Shown here: in pieces, positions 22,258 through 33,825 of the stretch
Numbering within the stretch: the first letter of the stretch is position 1
How the letters are laid out: each line of letters begins with the position of its first letter
Source of the DNA: Pelomyxa schiedti
Taxonomy: Eukaryota > Evosea > Pelobiontida > Pelomyxidae
Direction: 5' to 3'
Length of the DNA stretch: 64,000 nt
Assembly: GCA_020536535.1 (NCBI GenBank)
Contig: JAHLWZ010000845.1
Coordinates: forward strand, 16,137-80,136
Notes under the pieces: model-generated
What the model saw: only the letters and a program-made list of their open reading frames with translations
Databases searched by the model: none
What the model was told of the DNA's origin: nothing
Made by a program: the position numbers and the translations under genes

Positions 22258-24623
22258 TTAGGTGCCAGTTGACGTGAACACGGACCAGTTCCGTTTTTTT
22301 TTCCCTGTTCTTGATGTATCTTTCTTTATCAGGAGGTTGTAGTATTGACATGACTGTTGGTACCAAAGATGCCCCCTTCCGTGGGACTGAAGAAATCGGC
22401 CTGAATGCTGATTAGTGCTTGGGGAAATAGAATAGTAAGAACCTGCAACATAGAGTACTTCGAGAGGTAACCAAGGGCACTGAACATAGTTGTTATTGAT
22501 TCCTGATGATCCAGAGGATTTATTGCCCACATTGCAATTGTGCCTTCCAACGACGGGAATTGATTAGCATCCTATCTCAGGGTGAGAAAAACACTCCCGG
22601 CAAGAAAAAGTCATACACGATCAAAGCTGGGAATAAGTTTGCATGTCTCCCAAATGCTTCGTTTCTGTGTAGCAGGAAGATTTTCAAGCTGCTTAGCCCA
22701 TACCTGTAGCTGGGAGAGTTAAATTCATATAGAACGGAAATAGAAGACATACCATGTGAAGTTGCATCATGGATGACCGGGCAGTGCAGCCCCACAGAGT
22801 GGAATCCCCTTCTGTATCAACGGCTGGAGCAGGAAACTCGTTGGAAAACAGTTTTGGGTTTGCCCACTTAACTTGCAGGAACGCAGCATAAAATAACTCG
22901 GCCAAGATTGGTTGTACTGAGCCTCGTTTTTGTCTTGACTTGGTGAATACAGCATTAACTAAATCCAGAATCGATATGCTTTCCGAAGGTGGCCCTTGCA
23001 GCCCACAAACTTGGAGAATAGCTTTCATAACTATACTTCGTTCGATCGATTCCAGCTGGTCTGCTCTCCGAGCATACGCCTTAACGGCTCTAATAATAGC
23101 ATTGAAGAAGGATGGGGACTGCGGAGAATTGAAGAGATAGGAATTAGTATGTTGAGGTGACGCCGGGGGACTGGGCATTTTTGGAGTTCCCGCTGTAGCT
23201 GTGGTTGATGAAGGTGGTGAAGGCTGGGACCGGTTTGGACTCTGTATGTCAGGAAAACCTTCAGAGGGAGGAATCTTTGGGGATGGTGCGGTTGTATTTT
23301 GACGTGCAGGAGAAGGAGGGGGGGAGGGAGATTGTGGCGTAAATGGAGGAGGCTGTGTCAAAGGCATTAGAGAAAGTGATGTGAATGGTGATATCCCTAG
23401 TTGTTGTTGTTGTGCAGTTAGTTGAGAAAGACTTGGAGGCCTCCCTCTACGAGGAGTTGCGGTAATTGTTGGCTGTAGTTGTTGGAACTGACCTCGCTGA
23501 AGTTTATGTGTGGATTGATGTGCGTGGGGAGGGACTAACTCCATAGCCTGAGGATTAGAGAAAATCATGGGGTTGTACTGTAGATTCCGTGGGAATTGCA
23601 TGTAGCGCTTATCCGGAGTTAGTGAACAGGCCCTTTGTGACTGGACATCTGGGTAGGCACTATAACCAAGGGATTGTGAGGGGGTTGAACTGCGAGGCCT
23701 GGTACCGGAGCTGGGGGAGTGTGCGAGTTTAGGACGTGATTGATAACTTTCGTATTGCTCTGTACTTGGATGCTTTCTAGGTAAAGAGTATTCTCCGCCT
23801 AATGTTGTACCAAAAGCTTCGTGCAGTTGCTGGTGCATCGGGATACTATTGTAAAGTGGATAAGGGATTTGATTAAGGTGATATTGCTCAATTTGGCTCT
23901 GCAGTTGCTGGTGCTTGATGTGGGCAGGGATATTACCTTCGTAATAATCAGGTGTCTGCAGGCAGCGACCCTGAGATTCTTGAATTTGTTGTTGCTCTTT
24001 CAATTGTCCGTGTATCAAATTTCTATCCAACGAGGATTGATGCTGCAGCTGACTTTGAACTTGGTGTTGAAGCTCTGGGTTGAGAGTGGGTATGATTGTT
24101 CCTCTTTTTGTGTGTATGGGCTTCAAAGAACTCTGGTGCATATCCATAACCTCTGGAGGCATCCCCATCATCATCTGCATTGGCATTTGAAGTGGCATGG
24201 ACCCTTTATACAATTGAGGTAGTGGGTGATTGTACTCGTTTACATCAATATCTTCTGCTAAACCTGGTGACTCATTAATGAAAAGATCCCAACGATTCCT
24301 TAGGGGAAAAAAAACTCACCTGAAGTACTCGGCCTACTACGGCCATGCCGTGATTGATGAATGGGTGGAATAAACTCACAAGGCAAGGGGTACACCCCAG
24401 GACCAACACCAATTCCACTACCACCACCACAGGCACCCCTGGCCACCGCCGAACAAGAAGGCAACGACACTTGCTGCTTGTTGTTGTTGATGGTGCTGTT
24501 GTTTATACTCCCAGCAGGGCCAACACTGGCACTTCCAGTCTCCTTCTTCTGTTGTTGTTGTTGCTGTTGTGATGATGACACTTTGGTACCACCAACGGGT
24601 TGTTGCTGTTGTTGTGGCCGCAT
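22258..24623 (-). CDS. Q/P-rich AT-hook-like nuclear protein with conserved helical C-terminus
   Basis: Starts at ATG 24623 (MRPQQQQQPVGG) with polyQ and N-rich sequence. An intron of about 46 nt joins SRPSTS to LAEDIDVNEY, and a 500-residue exon follows. It is rich in Q, P and S and contains TPRRGRPPSLSQL, a good AT-hook core (RGRP flanked by basic residues). The C-terminal ~250 residues are folded in appearance: FFNAIIRAVKAYARRADQL, ERSIVMKAILQVCGL, ISILDLVNAVF, ILAELFYAAFLQVKW, VWAKQLENLPATQKR and LEGTIAMWAINPLDHQES. The end, HSGRFLQSHGRGHLWYQQS, comes after three further short introns. A transcription or chromatin cofactor is plausible; the family is not recognised. Confidence 0.65.
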
Positions 24624-25189
24624 TCTTTGCTTATTTGTTTATTTTTTTTTTCTTTGTTGACTTTGCCGAAAGCTAGGAGGTGTCTGTTGTGTTGGAAAAT
24701 TTTTTTGGATTCTTGTGATGATGCCGGTGTTCCAGCACACATTCAGAAAAAAGCAATAACGGATGTTCTTTCTCCTTGTTTCGGATAAGGGGGAAAAAAT
24801 GGGAGGTGCCCCTTGGTGAAATCAAAAGTTACTTGCTGTTCAAACAAGGAAAGTGTTCTCGCTTTGTTCAGTGGTTGTTTTTTTTGTTAGGACGAAATGC
24901 CTGGAAGCAGCATTGGAAGTGGGCGTTTTGAGGGTGGCTGTCGTGGCACAGGGGAGTAAACTATGCAAAGTGTGTGTTTCGCACGCGAAGGAAGTGCCCA
25001 CTTCCAATGCTTGTGTACAGACGGGTCACTGTCGAAATACCCCAGTTTCTTCATCCCAAAGGCACAGATAAGGCTGAGAGAGCGACGGCGACACGTGGAT
25101 CGAGAGGCGGCAAGCCACGTGTACGGTGATCTCTGTACTTTTCTGAGAACCAGAACAAGCCGCGAAGCCGAAATCACCTTCCTAATTCA
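24624..25189. other. Intergenic region between divergent genes, with inverted repeats
   Basis: About 570 nt separating the AT-hook gene (minus) and a secreted-protein gene (plus). It holds a 15-bp perfect inverted repeat: GCATTGGAAGTGGGC at 24910-24924 and its complement at 24996-25010, loop 71 nt. A shorter CACGTG-centred pair follows near 25090-25125. No coding frame is supported here. Confidence 0.6.
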
Positions 25190-26160
25190 ATGAGAACTTG
25201 CACACGACTGCCAGCGAAGCGATCGTCGTCGGCCCTCGTGCCCCTCTGCGTGGCGTGCTGCCTGTTCCTCGCCGTGCTCCCTGCCGCGCACGCGATGCCC
25301 AGCGGCGTCCTGCCGGGCTTCCCCACCAACAGCCGCGAGGAGGGCTACCTCCCCCTGCTGCTGCGGCGCGCCGTCGAAATAGCCGTCGACGGCACCGAGG
25401 ACACGCCTTCGGCCGTCGCCGAGCGCGGCGACAAGCCGGGGATGCCGCGCCCGACGCCGTCGGCCAAAAGGATGCGCGCCGTAACCGTAAGGACGATGTC
25501 CGAGCTAAGACAGGAGGCGGACTTTTTGGCGGAACTGGCCGAGTCTAAACCAATTGTGGGTGGTGCTAAGGGCAAGCACGGGCTCGGGGAGAAGCCCAGT
25601 GCGGAGGCCCTGTTGTCTTGGGACATGATGAGGCTTGCCAGGCTGGCTGCAATTATGGGTGCAAGCACTACCGACCACACTGAAGAAAATGCATGCTGAT
25701 TATCCTCTCCCTCTTCTATTTCTTCATTATTCTATTGTTATATTAAGAACAGTTTGGGATTCCTGGTCTCACTTTTACTGACAGTTCAAACAAAAAGTAC
25801 TGTTGAGTATTGTTGGCACAGATATTGAATCAGAGACACTCGAGGATGCTGCTAAGAAAGCTGCTGCCGCCCTGTTAGAGAAAATAGGAGGAGCCTTTGA
25901 TGCTGACAAGCTTCACAAATACTTGGCCGACCCTACAATCGTAGATGTCCTTCTGTCCAATTTACATGTATTCTTTTCCCTTCCACCGGGTACCATCATT
26001 TTAACTCATAAAGGTTACGTTTGGAGCCGAAATTCCAGTTCTGACAGCCCAAGAGAAATCGATCCCAGAGAAGAAAAAATCTGGACCACCAGAAATTTTC
26101 CCACGAGATAATAGATTCCCGCGTACCCCTGTACCTCGTCCTCCTCAACAAGAACTATAA
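25190..26160 (+). CDS. Secreted or ER-targeted protein, unknown function
   Basis: The first exon starts at ATG 25190 and encodes a basic N-terminus, then the hydrophobic core LVPLCVACCLFLAVLPAAHA, an apparent signal peptide. It continues with GYLPLLLRRAVEIAVDG and MSELRQEADFLAELAE. Read straight on, it stops at 25699. A donor at about 25657 would instead skip that stop and join in phase to an exon reading VLLSIVGTDIESETLEDA, KKAAAALLEKIGGAFDA and KYLADPTIVDVLLSNLH. A 45-nt intron and a P/R/K-rich end (FPRTPVPRPPQQEL) follow. The second part has no ATG of its own, which favours one gene with an intron of about 140 nt. Two separate genes remain possible. Confidence 0.55.
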
Positions 26161-26199
26161 TAAAAAGTGTTTTCTTTTTTGACAAATTTCAAAAAATAC

Positions 26200-27768
26200 T
26201 CAGAAAACAACGGAAGGAAGCATTCTGGAAATGTCATCCAGTGTGCCATGCAGTGGGTGGATAAAAAGCCCAGAAAGTAATGCAAGAATAAAGACTGTAA
26301 ACACTCTGTTTTGTAGTGCCACTACTGACATTTGCAATTGAGCCGCCATGAATTGTAGCACAAAGAAAGCAATTGTTGTCCAACTCCAAATGTTGTATCC
26401 CACAAAAAGTACAACTGTTACTGAGGTTAGCAAAACTGCTGCACTGAAATCAAAAGAGCTGTACTTGAGTGACATAATCCCGAGACCAGAAATACCAAGA
26501 CATAACAGAGAGGAAGTGGCACTCGGGCTCTGTTCATGGGTGAGTGGAGTATCTTGTACTTGTGTTTTACCTTTTCAGGGGCAGCAAAATAACTCTACGA
26601 TAACCAATGTGAACTGGCATGTTCCACCTCGACCAAAATTGTAACAGAGTTTGGGAGTTTCTCAAGTTGTTGCAAAAAGGCTTTGAGTGGATATCAGGCT
26701 TTTTTTATAGCGTTAACAGCTTACCATTGGTTTTTTCCCCAAGAGTGAAATGATCACTGATTCCATTTCAAAACAGGAGCTTAAGAAAAATAAAAATGCT
26801 CCGGCTTTGACAGCCCACACCACCAGCTGAAGGAAAGCTGTGCATGACAAAATGCTGGGCACTCTTTCCGCTTCAAAAGATGATGCAATGCCAAAAAGCA
26901 CCATGAACATCAAGGCACAAAATAAAGCTGTAAGAAAGTGATGAATCACAGTAGAGAGCTCAATCCGACTGTCTAAATTGAGTTTATTGAAATATCACTT
27001 TATCTAATACATGCAGTGGCTTTGTGTTGTAACTACCTGCTCTTTGGGTCTCTTGGTTCCACAGCTGAGAGAATAAACATCAACGTGGATGTGTAAGTTG
27101 ATAAACTGTCAGGAGGAGCCGTTTGAAGTATTATTTCCAAAACCTATTGGCAAGTTATAACACCACCATGGTTTTGATACGAACCCTGAAAGAAGCTTGT
27201 GAGCCAATGACAATACAAACATATCTTGGCAATCCTGCCTCAACTGCCACATAAGGTACAACAAACAATGCCCTGCACGGTTTTAAAGTTATTTGTATGT
27301 TTTGCAAAAAAAAAGAAGGATGGATTCCATCCTCCAAAAAAACACACCAGTTTGAAATGAGTCCCACAATGAGCCACCACGGGAGCAATGCCTGAGTGCC
27401 TTTATCGCGCCTCTTCCACGCCCAGTAATTTGGGTAACTCACAATCAATTCGACCACCAGGGCACTCTTGCCACGAATCAGAAACACCCACAAGGAAGGG
27501 TGACTAAGAATAACCCACCAAGAGTCCTCTCAGGGCTCCCTGCAACAAATCCGTATCTACTGGCCGCAGCATCAACCGAATTGGAAAGGAAAAGTTCTTC
27601 GTTCGTGCACTTTTGATTTCTCATGAAGATTGAAGCTCGGGGTCGAGCCTCGAGGGCTGAAAAATGCCCAATACGAGATTGTGTGGGGTCTTCCTTTTTA
27701 TCCCCAAGTAACGCGTTCCATTCCAGTTCTTGGTAATCAAAACTGGCTGGGTGCGTGGAACTTTCCAT
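26200..27768 (-). CDS. MBOAT-family O-acyltransferase (wax synthase / DGAT-like)
   Basis: Polytopic membrane protein of about 400 residues, predicted in the ER. After a short cytosolic N-terminus from ATG 27768 come many hydrophobic segments, among them WWVILSHPSLWVFLI, LFCALMFMVLFGIASSF and FTVFILALLSGLFIHPL. The diagnostic block is FWSRWNMPVHIGYRRVILLP, the FW-x-RWN motif of the MBOAT group. LVFLVSGLCHS follows, with the expected membrane-embedded catalytic histidine. Wax-synthase-type proteins (MBOAT_2) and sterol/diacylglycerol acyltransferases share this pair, so the acceptor lipid is open. About nine introns; one is 26-28 nt. One junction near 26995 did not give perfect phase and needs transcript data. 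The start is only 34 bp from the + strand GPATCH1 start. Confidence 0.72.
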
Positions 27769-27801
27769 TTCAGTTAGAAAATTAGCGACGCTAACTAAGT
27801 G

Positions 27802-30800
27802 ATGTCGTCTCTCAGCAGGAAGCGGAAACCGGCCGCGGCACCAGGGGCTGAGGGTGGCAGCAAATCTGCGATTGTGGGATCCGAGTTTTCGGAGCGTGAC
27901 AAGGAAATGCCTTGGAATCAAGAGGTGCGTTTTTTGTATCCAGTGAAGTACGAATTTGTCACACTATATATGTGTTGAATAATTGCACCCTGTTTTTTGT
28001 ATTTTTTATTTGACCCTCAAAACAACAACAGGCTGTGGATGAAAAAGGCAGGAGGATTTTTCATGGTGCATTCAAGGGTGGGTGGGTTGCAGGTTGGAAT
28101 AACAGTGTGGCCACACCTGAAGGCTGGATGCCATCACAGTTCAGGTCGACCAGAGCAAACAGGGCTGATAGCTCAACTGTGGCATCAAACCCACTTGATT
28201 TCATGTGTGTGCGTGTGCCAATGCGCTGTGGAATCCTCCTCTGCTGAGTGCTGACCCTTGAATTAGGGATGAGGAAGACAAGAGGGAGATGGTGGAAGGC
28301 AGTTTGACAACTGCCGAAGGATTTGGGGCCACACCAGGAGATGCCGCAAGTGATGCACAAATCAAGGGAACTTCAAAACGCGACGGGCCAGTTGATATCA
28401 TCACTGGGGGAGCCTCACTATTGCAAAGGTACATTTTTCCCCATTCTTTGAGTCATGTTTAACTTGTTCAGTTTGTTGGGACCAGCTCCAACACCTCAAG
28501 AGACTGTTGGGACTTCCTCGGAGGGCATTGGTAAATACAGCATTGAACGCACTTTGGTTTTCAATCAGCTGATCGATAGTTTTCAGGAATCAAATTGTTG
28601 AAGAAAATGGGGTGGAGGGAAGGCCGAGGTGTTGGAGCCCGAATAACAAAGAAAAAGAAAGAACCCACAACCGAAAAGACAACAGAGCAGCCCGAATCAA
28701 CCCCCTCGATGACAGTGCCACCGCAGCCTTCCCCACAAACAGGAGGACGCAGGCGAGTCATGGGACCTGATGTATGTTTGAATTCTTTTTTCCCTTCTGC
28801 ATGTTGACTGGAGGATTTCTAGATTCCGCCTGAAATCCAATCTGCACTGGATGAAGAGCGAGCAAAAGAGGCAGCAGCTCAAAAACTTGCCAACACTGAC
28901 AAACCAGATGAGGAAGCAAGTGAAGATGAGGCAATGGGTGATGGAGTGAATGCCCACGTGTATGGGAAATTATTGGCTGAACGAAACACCCCTGTATACA
29001 ATCATCACCTTTGCGTCTCTGATACAGCAAGTACAGATCATAGAACTGGCACAGAAAAACAACTTCTATGGCATTGGATTTGACCCTTGCACTGCCAGTG
29101 CTGAATTCAAAGGTACTGTCAGTTTGTGCAATTGCAGTGAAAAATCTTTACATTCCAAAAAGAGATGCAGCAGTTGCGTCTTCAGGCTGAAACTGCATCT
29201 GGGACAAGGTTGAGCATGTCCAGTGTGATGGGTACGTTGAATAACAACTTTGTTGCACTTTATTGTAATTTATGCATCCTTTTTCTTTCCCTCTCTTTGG
29301 TAGGCTCGACTTCCAGTACCAACTTTGGTCTGAGTGCCTTGGAGGAACCTGATGACATCGATGTTTTTGCCAACGAAAACTGTGTGCCACCAATAATTTC
29401 TGTGGATCGAACGTAATCCAATGAATCAGTGTCCAATTATGATATTGAGTTGACAGAAAAGCCGAAGTCCCATCACCATCACCATCACCACCGAAACACG
29501 CCAACTCCAGCAGCACCACCTCCCAAGATACAGCGCATCGTGCGTAAAATACGTCTCCATCTTTGTGTGACTCACTTGTCCTGTCCAGGACACAGGGTTG
29601 TGCAAAGTAAAGGGCTTTGTAATTGCTTACCGTTCTTCCACGAGACCAAAACAGTTAATTGTTTCCTTGAATATTTGCCCTTTTCTCTAACTCTGGGGCT
29701 TCAGTTTTCCCCCACCAACTGTTCCAAAAGATTTTCAACCTTTCCATGTTTTTCCCAACGACCCAAGTTGCACCACAGGCAAGAAAGACATCATTTCGCC
29801 AATTTCTTATTTCCCTAAAAGCAGCTGAAAATGAAAAATTTAAGATGGTGACTCCTCAGGAGAGAGCAAATCTTCTGGGGGAAAGAATGCTACCGGCTTC
29901 TGCAGGTTTATGTTTCCCCCCAAAAAAGGGTTCACCCAACTTTCTCCCGAATTTAGGCTCTGTTTTTCAGTATCTGTCTGGAGAAGATAGACAGAGATTG
30001 GCAAACATGACAGGGAAAACCATTCCTGGTTCGTTCCACAGTTCTATCGACCATTCATACTATTAGTCATTCCTTATGTTCCTCTCAACAGGACCGTTCG
30101 AGGTGGTCAAGCCTCAAACTGACACTCCTGCCTCACCACCATCCACAGCCCCCACTTCTGCCCTTCCCCCAACCACCACACAAATCCACACACAATCTAA
30201 ACCTTCAGCAGCAACAGCAATAGTTCTACCATCGTACATCCTCAATGCACCTATAAAGCAACTTTACCTGGCAGACACAGCCAAGCAGTCTAGATATGAA
30301 CACTTCATACGCCAACAAAAAGGAGAGCTAAATCCTAACATTCTGCCAAAGGTTGTTATTATGCATTGTTTTTCCTTTCCTCCCCCACTCACCCATTTCA
30401 CAGGGAATATCGGAGTGGGAATGGGAGCAAGAAAAGCAACATTTTGTGAGAGATTCTATTGTCTTCAAACCTGTCATGGGTGTCATGGCAGATCGTTTTG
30501 TGACTTCTGACGATCTGTTCATAAAGCCCACAAGTGTAAAAACAGTTGCCATAGACGCACCCATACCTGTCAGTTTAAAGGTGCGTGAAGCACAGCCTTC
30601 CTTTTTTCCCCACATTTAACAGTGAGTATAGTCAAACGTTGAACTTCAACAAGAAGATGCTGCCAGGATGAAAATGTTTGGTCGCCTGACCCGAACAGAG
30701 GTATTACACCTCCATGAGTTCCACCTCCTTAGACTCTTATAAAACAACAGGATGAATGGACACCAGAAAGTCTGTTGTGTAAGAGATTAAATGTCCCAAA

Positions 30801-31657
30801 TCCGAAACCTGGTTCCAAGGTTTGAGATAACACCCATAAACGAAAATCTAATTGTTTTTCAGTCAGGGAACAAGTATCAAAAACAAAAGGGGAAACTCGA
30901 TGAAGCTGCAGGCTTTGATTTCGCATCTGCTCCCACACAGCAGCATGTGGACAATCGCGCTTCTGTAGAATTATTGAAACCAGAAAAACCACCTTTGCCC
31001 ACAGGTTGGATTCCAATGGAATACTCTTTTTGTTTACAACTTTTCCTTTTAGAGGAGGAATTACTGGCTAGTGTTGCAGCTCCAATAGAAGACATCGCAA
31101 TAGATCCGGAGCCAGAGTCTGACAACCGGCCCGCGTTCGACTTGTTCAAAGAAATCTTCGAAAATACAGAAGACCAAGCGGCGGCGGCCGAAGCCGATGA
31201 AAAGGAGCAGCAAAAAGCCTTGGAACAGCAGGAGGAGCAGAAACGCAAGCAAGAGGAGGAGCGAACCAAGCAGGAGCAGCAAGCTCAACAAGCCCTCCAA
31301 CACCAACAGCAACAGCTGCAGCAACACCTTGGACTGCCAGCAAGCAATTCCTTATCCGGAAGTGTAATCACAGTTGCCACCTCCGGCATTGTGTTGGGCC
31401 AGGCACCCGCCTCCAGCAACATTGAAGGCCCGGCACCTCCCCCTGTTACTTTCGAAGGTCCCTTGCCTCCTGAACCAACATCAACAAACAAACCCACAAA
31501 CTCTGATTCTGAAGGAGAGGGCAAGGATAAGCACAAGAAGCACAAGCACAGCAAGAAGGACAAGGACAAACACAAACACTCAAAGAGCAAGCACCAAGAG
31601 CATGACAAAAAAGACAAGCACAAAAAAGATAAGCACAAGCACAAGCACAAACACTGA
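27802..31657 (+). CDS. GPATCH1: GPATCH1/TGH-type G-patch spliceosome-associated protein
   Basis: Homologue of human GPATCH1 and plant TOUGH, RNA-processing factors. It starts MSSLSRKRKPAAAPG. Conserved blocks in order are DEKGRRIFHGAFKGGWVAGW with GWMPSQFRSTRANRAD, DFMDEED, the G-patch IKLLKKMGWREGRGVGARI, KNNFYGIGFDP, FGLSALEEPDDIDV, GFVIAYRSSTRPKQ spliced to FPPPTVPKDFQPFHVFP, QERANLLGERMLP, and SEWEWEQEKQHFV. Then ARMKMFGRLTRTE joins DEWTPESLLCKRLNVPNPKP, and RPAFDLFKEIF follows. This is the full domain order of the family. The tail is a Q/E coiled coil, then a K/H-rich stretch ending KHKHKHKH. A run of seven histidines sits near residue 330. About 17 exons, over 800 residues. Confidence 0.93.
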
Positions 31658-31872
31658 CACTAGCAAAAACAATCAAACTGGTGTTACCTTCTGTGGGATA
31701 AGAGAATGACGAGTTATTGCAGTACACGAAACAATTTTCGTGTCAAGAATTCCGGTCACATTCCATTGATCACATTCCGTGAAAAAAGTTTTGCGGCAAG
31801 CAAACACCAACAACACTGTTTTGTTTTAAATTTTTAATAAATACTAAAACAAGTGAATAAGAACAAGCAACA

Positions 31873-33283
31873 ATGGATGCAGCATTGGGTCAGGTTAGGT
31901 TGAAAAAAACTACAACAGCAGCCAAGCCTGCAGCTGTGGCTATTGTCAACAATTCAGCCACACAGGACAGGGCTGCTGCATTCATTAGCAAGAAGTTCAG
32001 GGAATGTGACCTCGATACTTGGTGAGTTCTCACCGCCTTCTCTTTGGTTTCACTACGTTAGTGACAAATGGCAAATTTGCTAATTTTATGAAAACTACTG
32101 CGTTTGGGGAGTGTCCCTTTCGTACTTACGCGTTTTGTTCGTATTGCTAGGTATGAGGTTTTGAGGGAACATACCTATGAAACAATCTTTGTGGAACTCA
32201 CAAAGCAAGATGCTGCTGCCATGGTGTCTGTTCATGAAGGGAAGGCCGTTGGTGCCGCGCAGGCAAAAGCTACAGTAGATAGTATCCGCGAAAAACTGCA
32301 TGCTGCAATGAGTTCTATGGGTGGAACGGCTTTTGTTAAACTCTCATCGAGGTAAATACACTTCATTTACAGTGTTGGGCAACTTATTAGTAATTGCATA
32401 GGTCGGCAAAGGACAGTCCTATTGCTGCCGCAAAGACTAAAAGAGTGTTTGAAGAATTTATTGCAGGAATTACAGACCCAAAGCCAAGCCTCAACACTTT
32501 AATGCAAGTATGTATCATAAGTACCAATTGATGAAACTCACATGTGGCAGGGTTTGACAATAGCGTATATCCAGGGCATGAAAATGGAAAGTGCCACTGA
32601 AGCAATGGATGTTCTACTCAGCAGTGACAGAGTTTACCAGGATTTATTAATGGCACTCGAGCGACCTGCCTCTGAATGGAGACAAAGTATATTGGTCAGA
32701 AAATGGGTTTCATTGCCTCTCGCCCACGAGTTCAGGGGGTTCATTTTTAACAACAAGTACCTATCCCTGTGCTATTCTCCAAATAATATGTCCAAAAGGC
32801 TCACGGCTCTGAGTCAGTATTATTGTTTCTGTACTTGGCCGGAACTTATATCTGTGCAAGACAGAGTTGTGCCTTTGATTCAGGCTTTTTTTGAAACAGT
32901 GAAGGACATAGTACCGGTTTCCGATCACACGTAACGCGCCTCGGTGGTATTCAATGGTTCTAATACTAGTATTCAGATACATTATGGATTTTGTTCTTGA
33001 CATGGCTCACAATCGTGTATACATAGTGGAGTTAAACCCATTTGGTATGAACTGTGTTTTTCTCACATAAAGAAGCGCAATCCAACAAAACACTGCAGGA
33101 GACTATGAAGGAATGGGTGCAGATACTGCTCTGTTCAGTCTTACCAAAGATAAGGCAATTCTCTTTGGACAAGACCCAGCTTTGCCCATACAACTCAGAG
33201 TAGCCACGGAAATTGACTCCAAAGCCATTCTGGACTCAATGAGTATCCACCTGCGGGAAATCTTTGCGGCCCAAGGGTACTAG
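31873..33283 (+). CDS. CDC123: CDC123/D123-family protein (eIF2 assembly chaperone family)
   Basis: Member of the D123 family, ATP-grasp-like proteins that assist eIF2 assembly. It starts MDAALGQVRLKKTTTAAKPA. AFVKLSSR spliced to SAKDSPI is the S-[ST]-R-S-x-KD signature. VRKWVSLPLAHEFRGFIFNN and SLCYSPNNMSKRLTALSQYY follow. YIMDFVLDMAHNRVYIVELN with PFG is the ATP-grasp metal-binding block. The end reads SIHLREIFAAQGY. Introns of about 40-130 nt. The N-terminus is somewhat unlike animal CDC123, so a divergent paralogue is possible. Confidence 0.8.
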
Positions 33284-33825
33284 TATCTCGTGGGACTCCA
33301 GGTGCAACTTGAATTAACATTGTGAACATTTAATATTAATAGTATCTTCCTTGAATTCAAAAATTGTGCCTTCTCAGTTATGATCGGATAAATCCAACAC
33401 CTTTTTTCATGCGCTCCCCAAAACAAAAAAGTCATGCGACAAATTGCCTGTTTGACCGTTGAGGTGTTACCCAACCGTTAAGGTACCGGTTGGTGTAATG
33501 AATCTTGTTGCTTGTTTGGTGAACCAGTACAAGTCCGGAATCCTTTTTCTGAGCCAAAGGCCCGAACCTTCCTGCATCTCACTTGATGTTTCTTGCCTGC
33601 GTGGTCCGAAGACCGTAACAGGGATCAGCAAAATCTATCAAACAGAATTCTTGCAGATTCACAAAATGCAAAAACAGAACACAACAACAGCTTCTTTTTT
33701 TTCTCCTTCAAGCATCTTTTTGATCTTAAAACAAAAACGAGAAACACAAGAAAACAGAACCAGAAAAAACACATCAGCAGCGTTCACACGTGGTGGATAC
33801 GCACGCAACCGCCGGCGCACCCATA
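33284..33825. other. Intergenic, nothing recognised
   Basis: About 540 nt between CDC123 and the DSP-CBM20 gene. Long open stretches run through the second half but lack an ATG and look like 5' untranslated or promoter sequence. No repeat or RNA gene seen. Confidence 0.45.

Noticed and set aside
28000-28260. Separate small ORFs in the GPATCH1 region
   Set aside because: They are exons of GPATCH1 once the short introns are removed.
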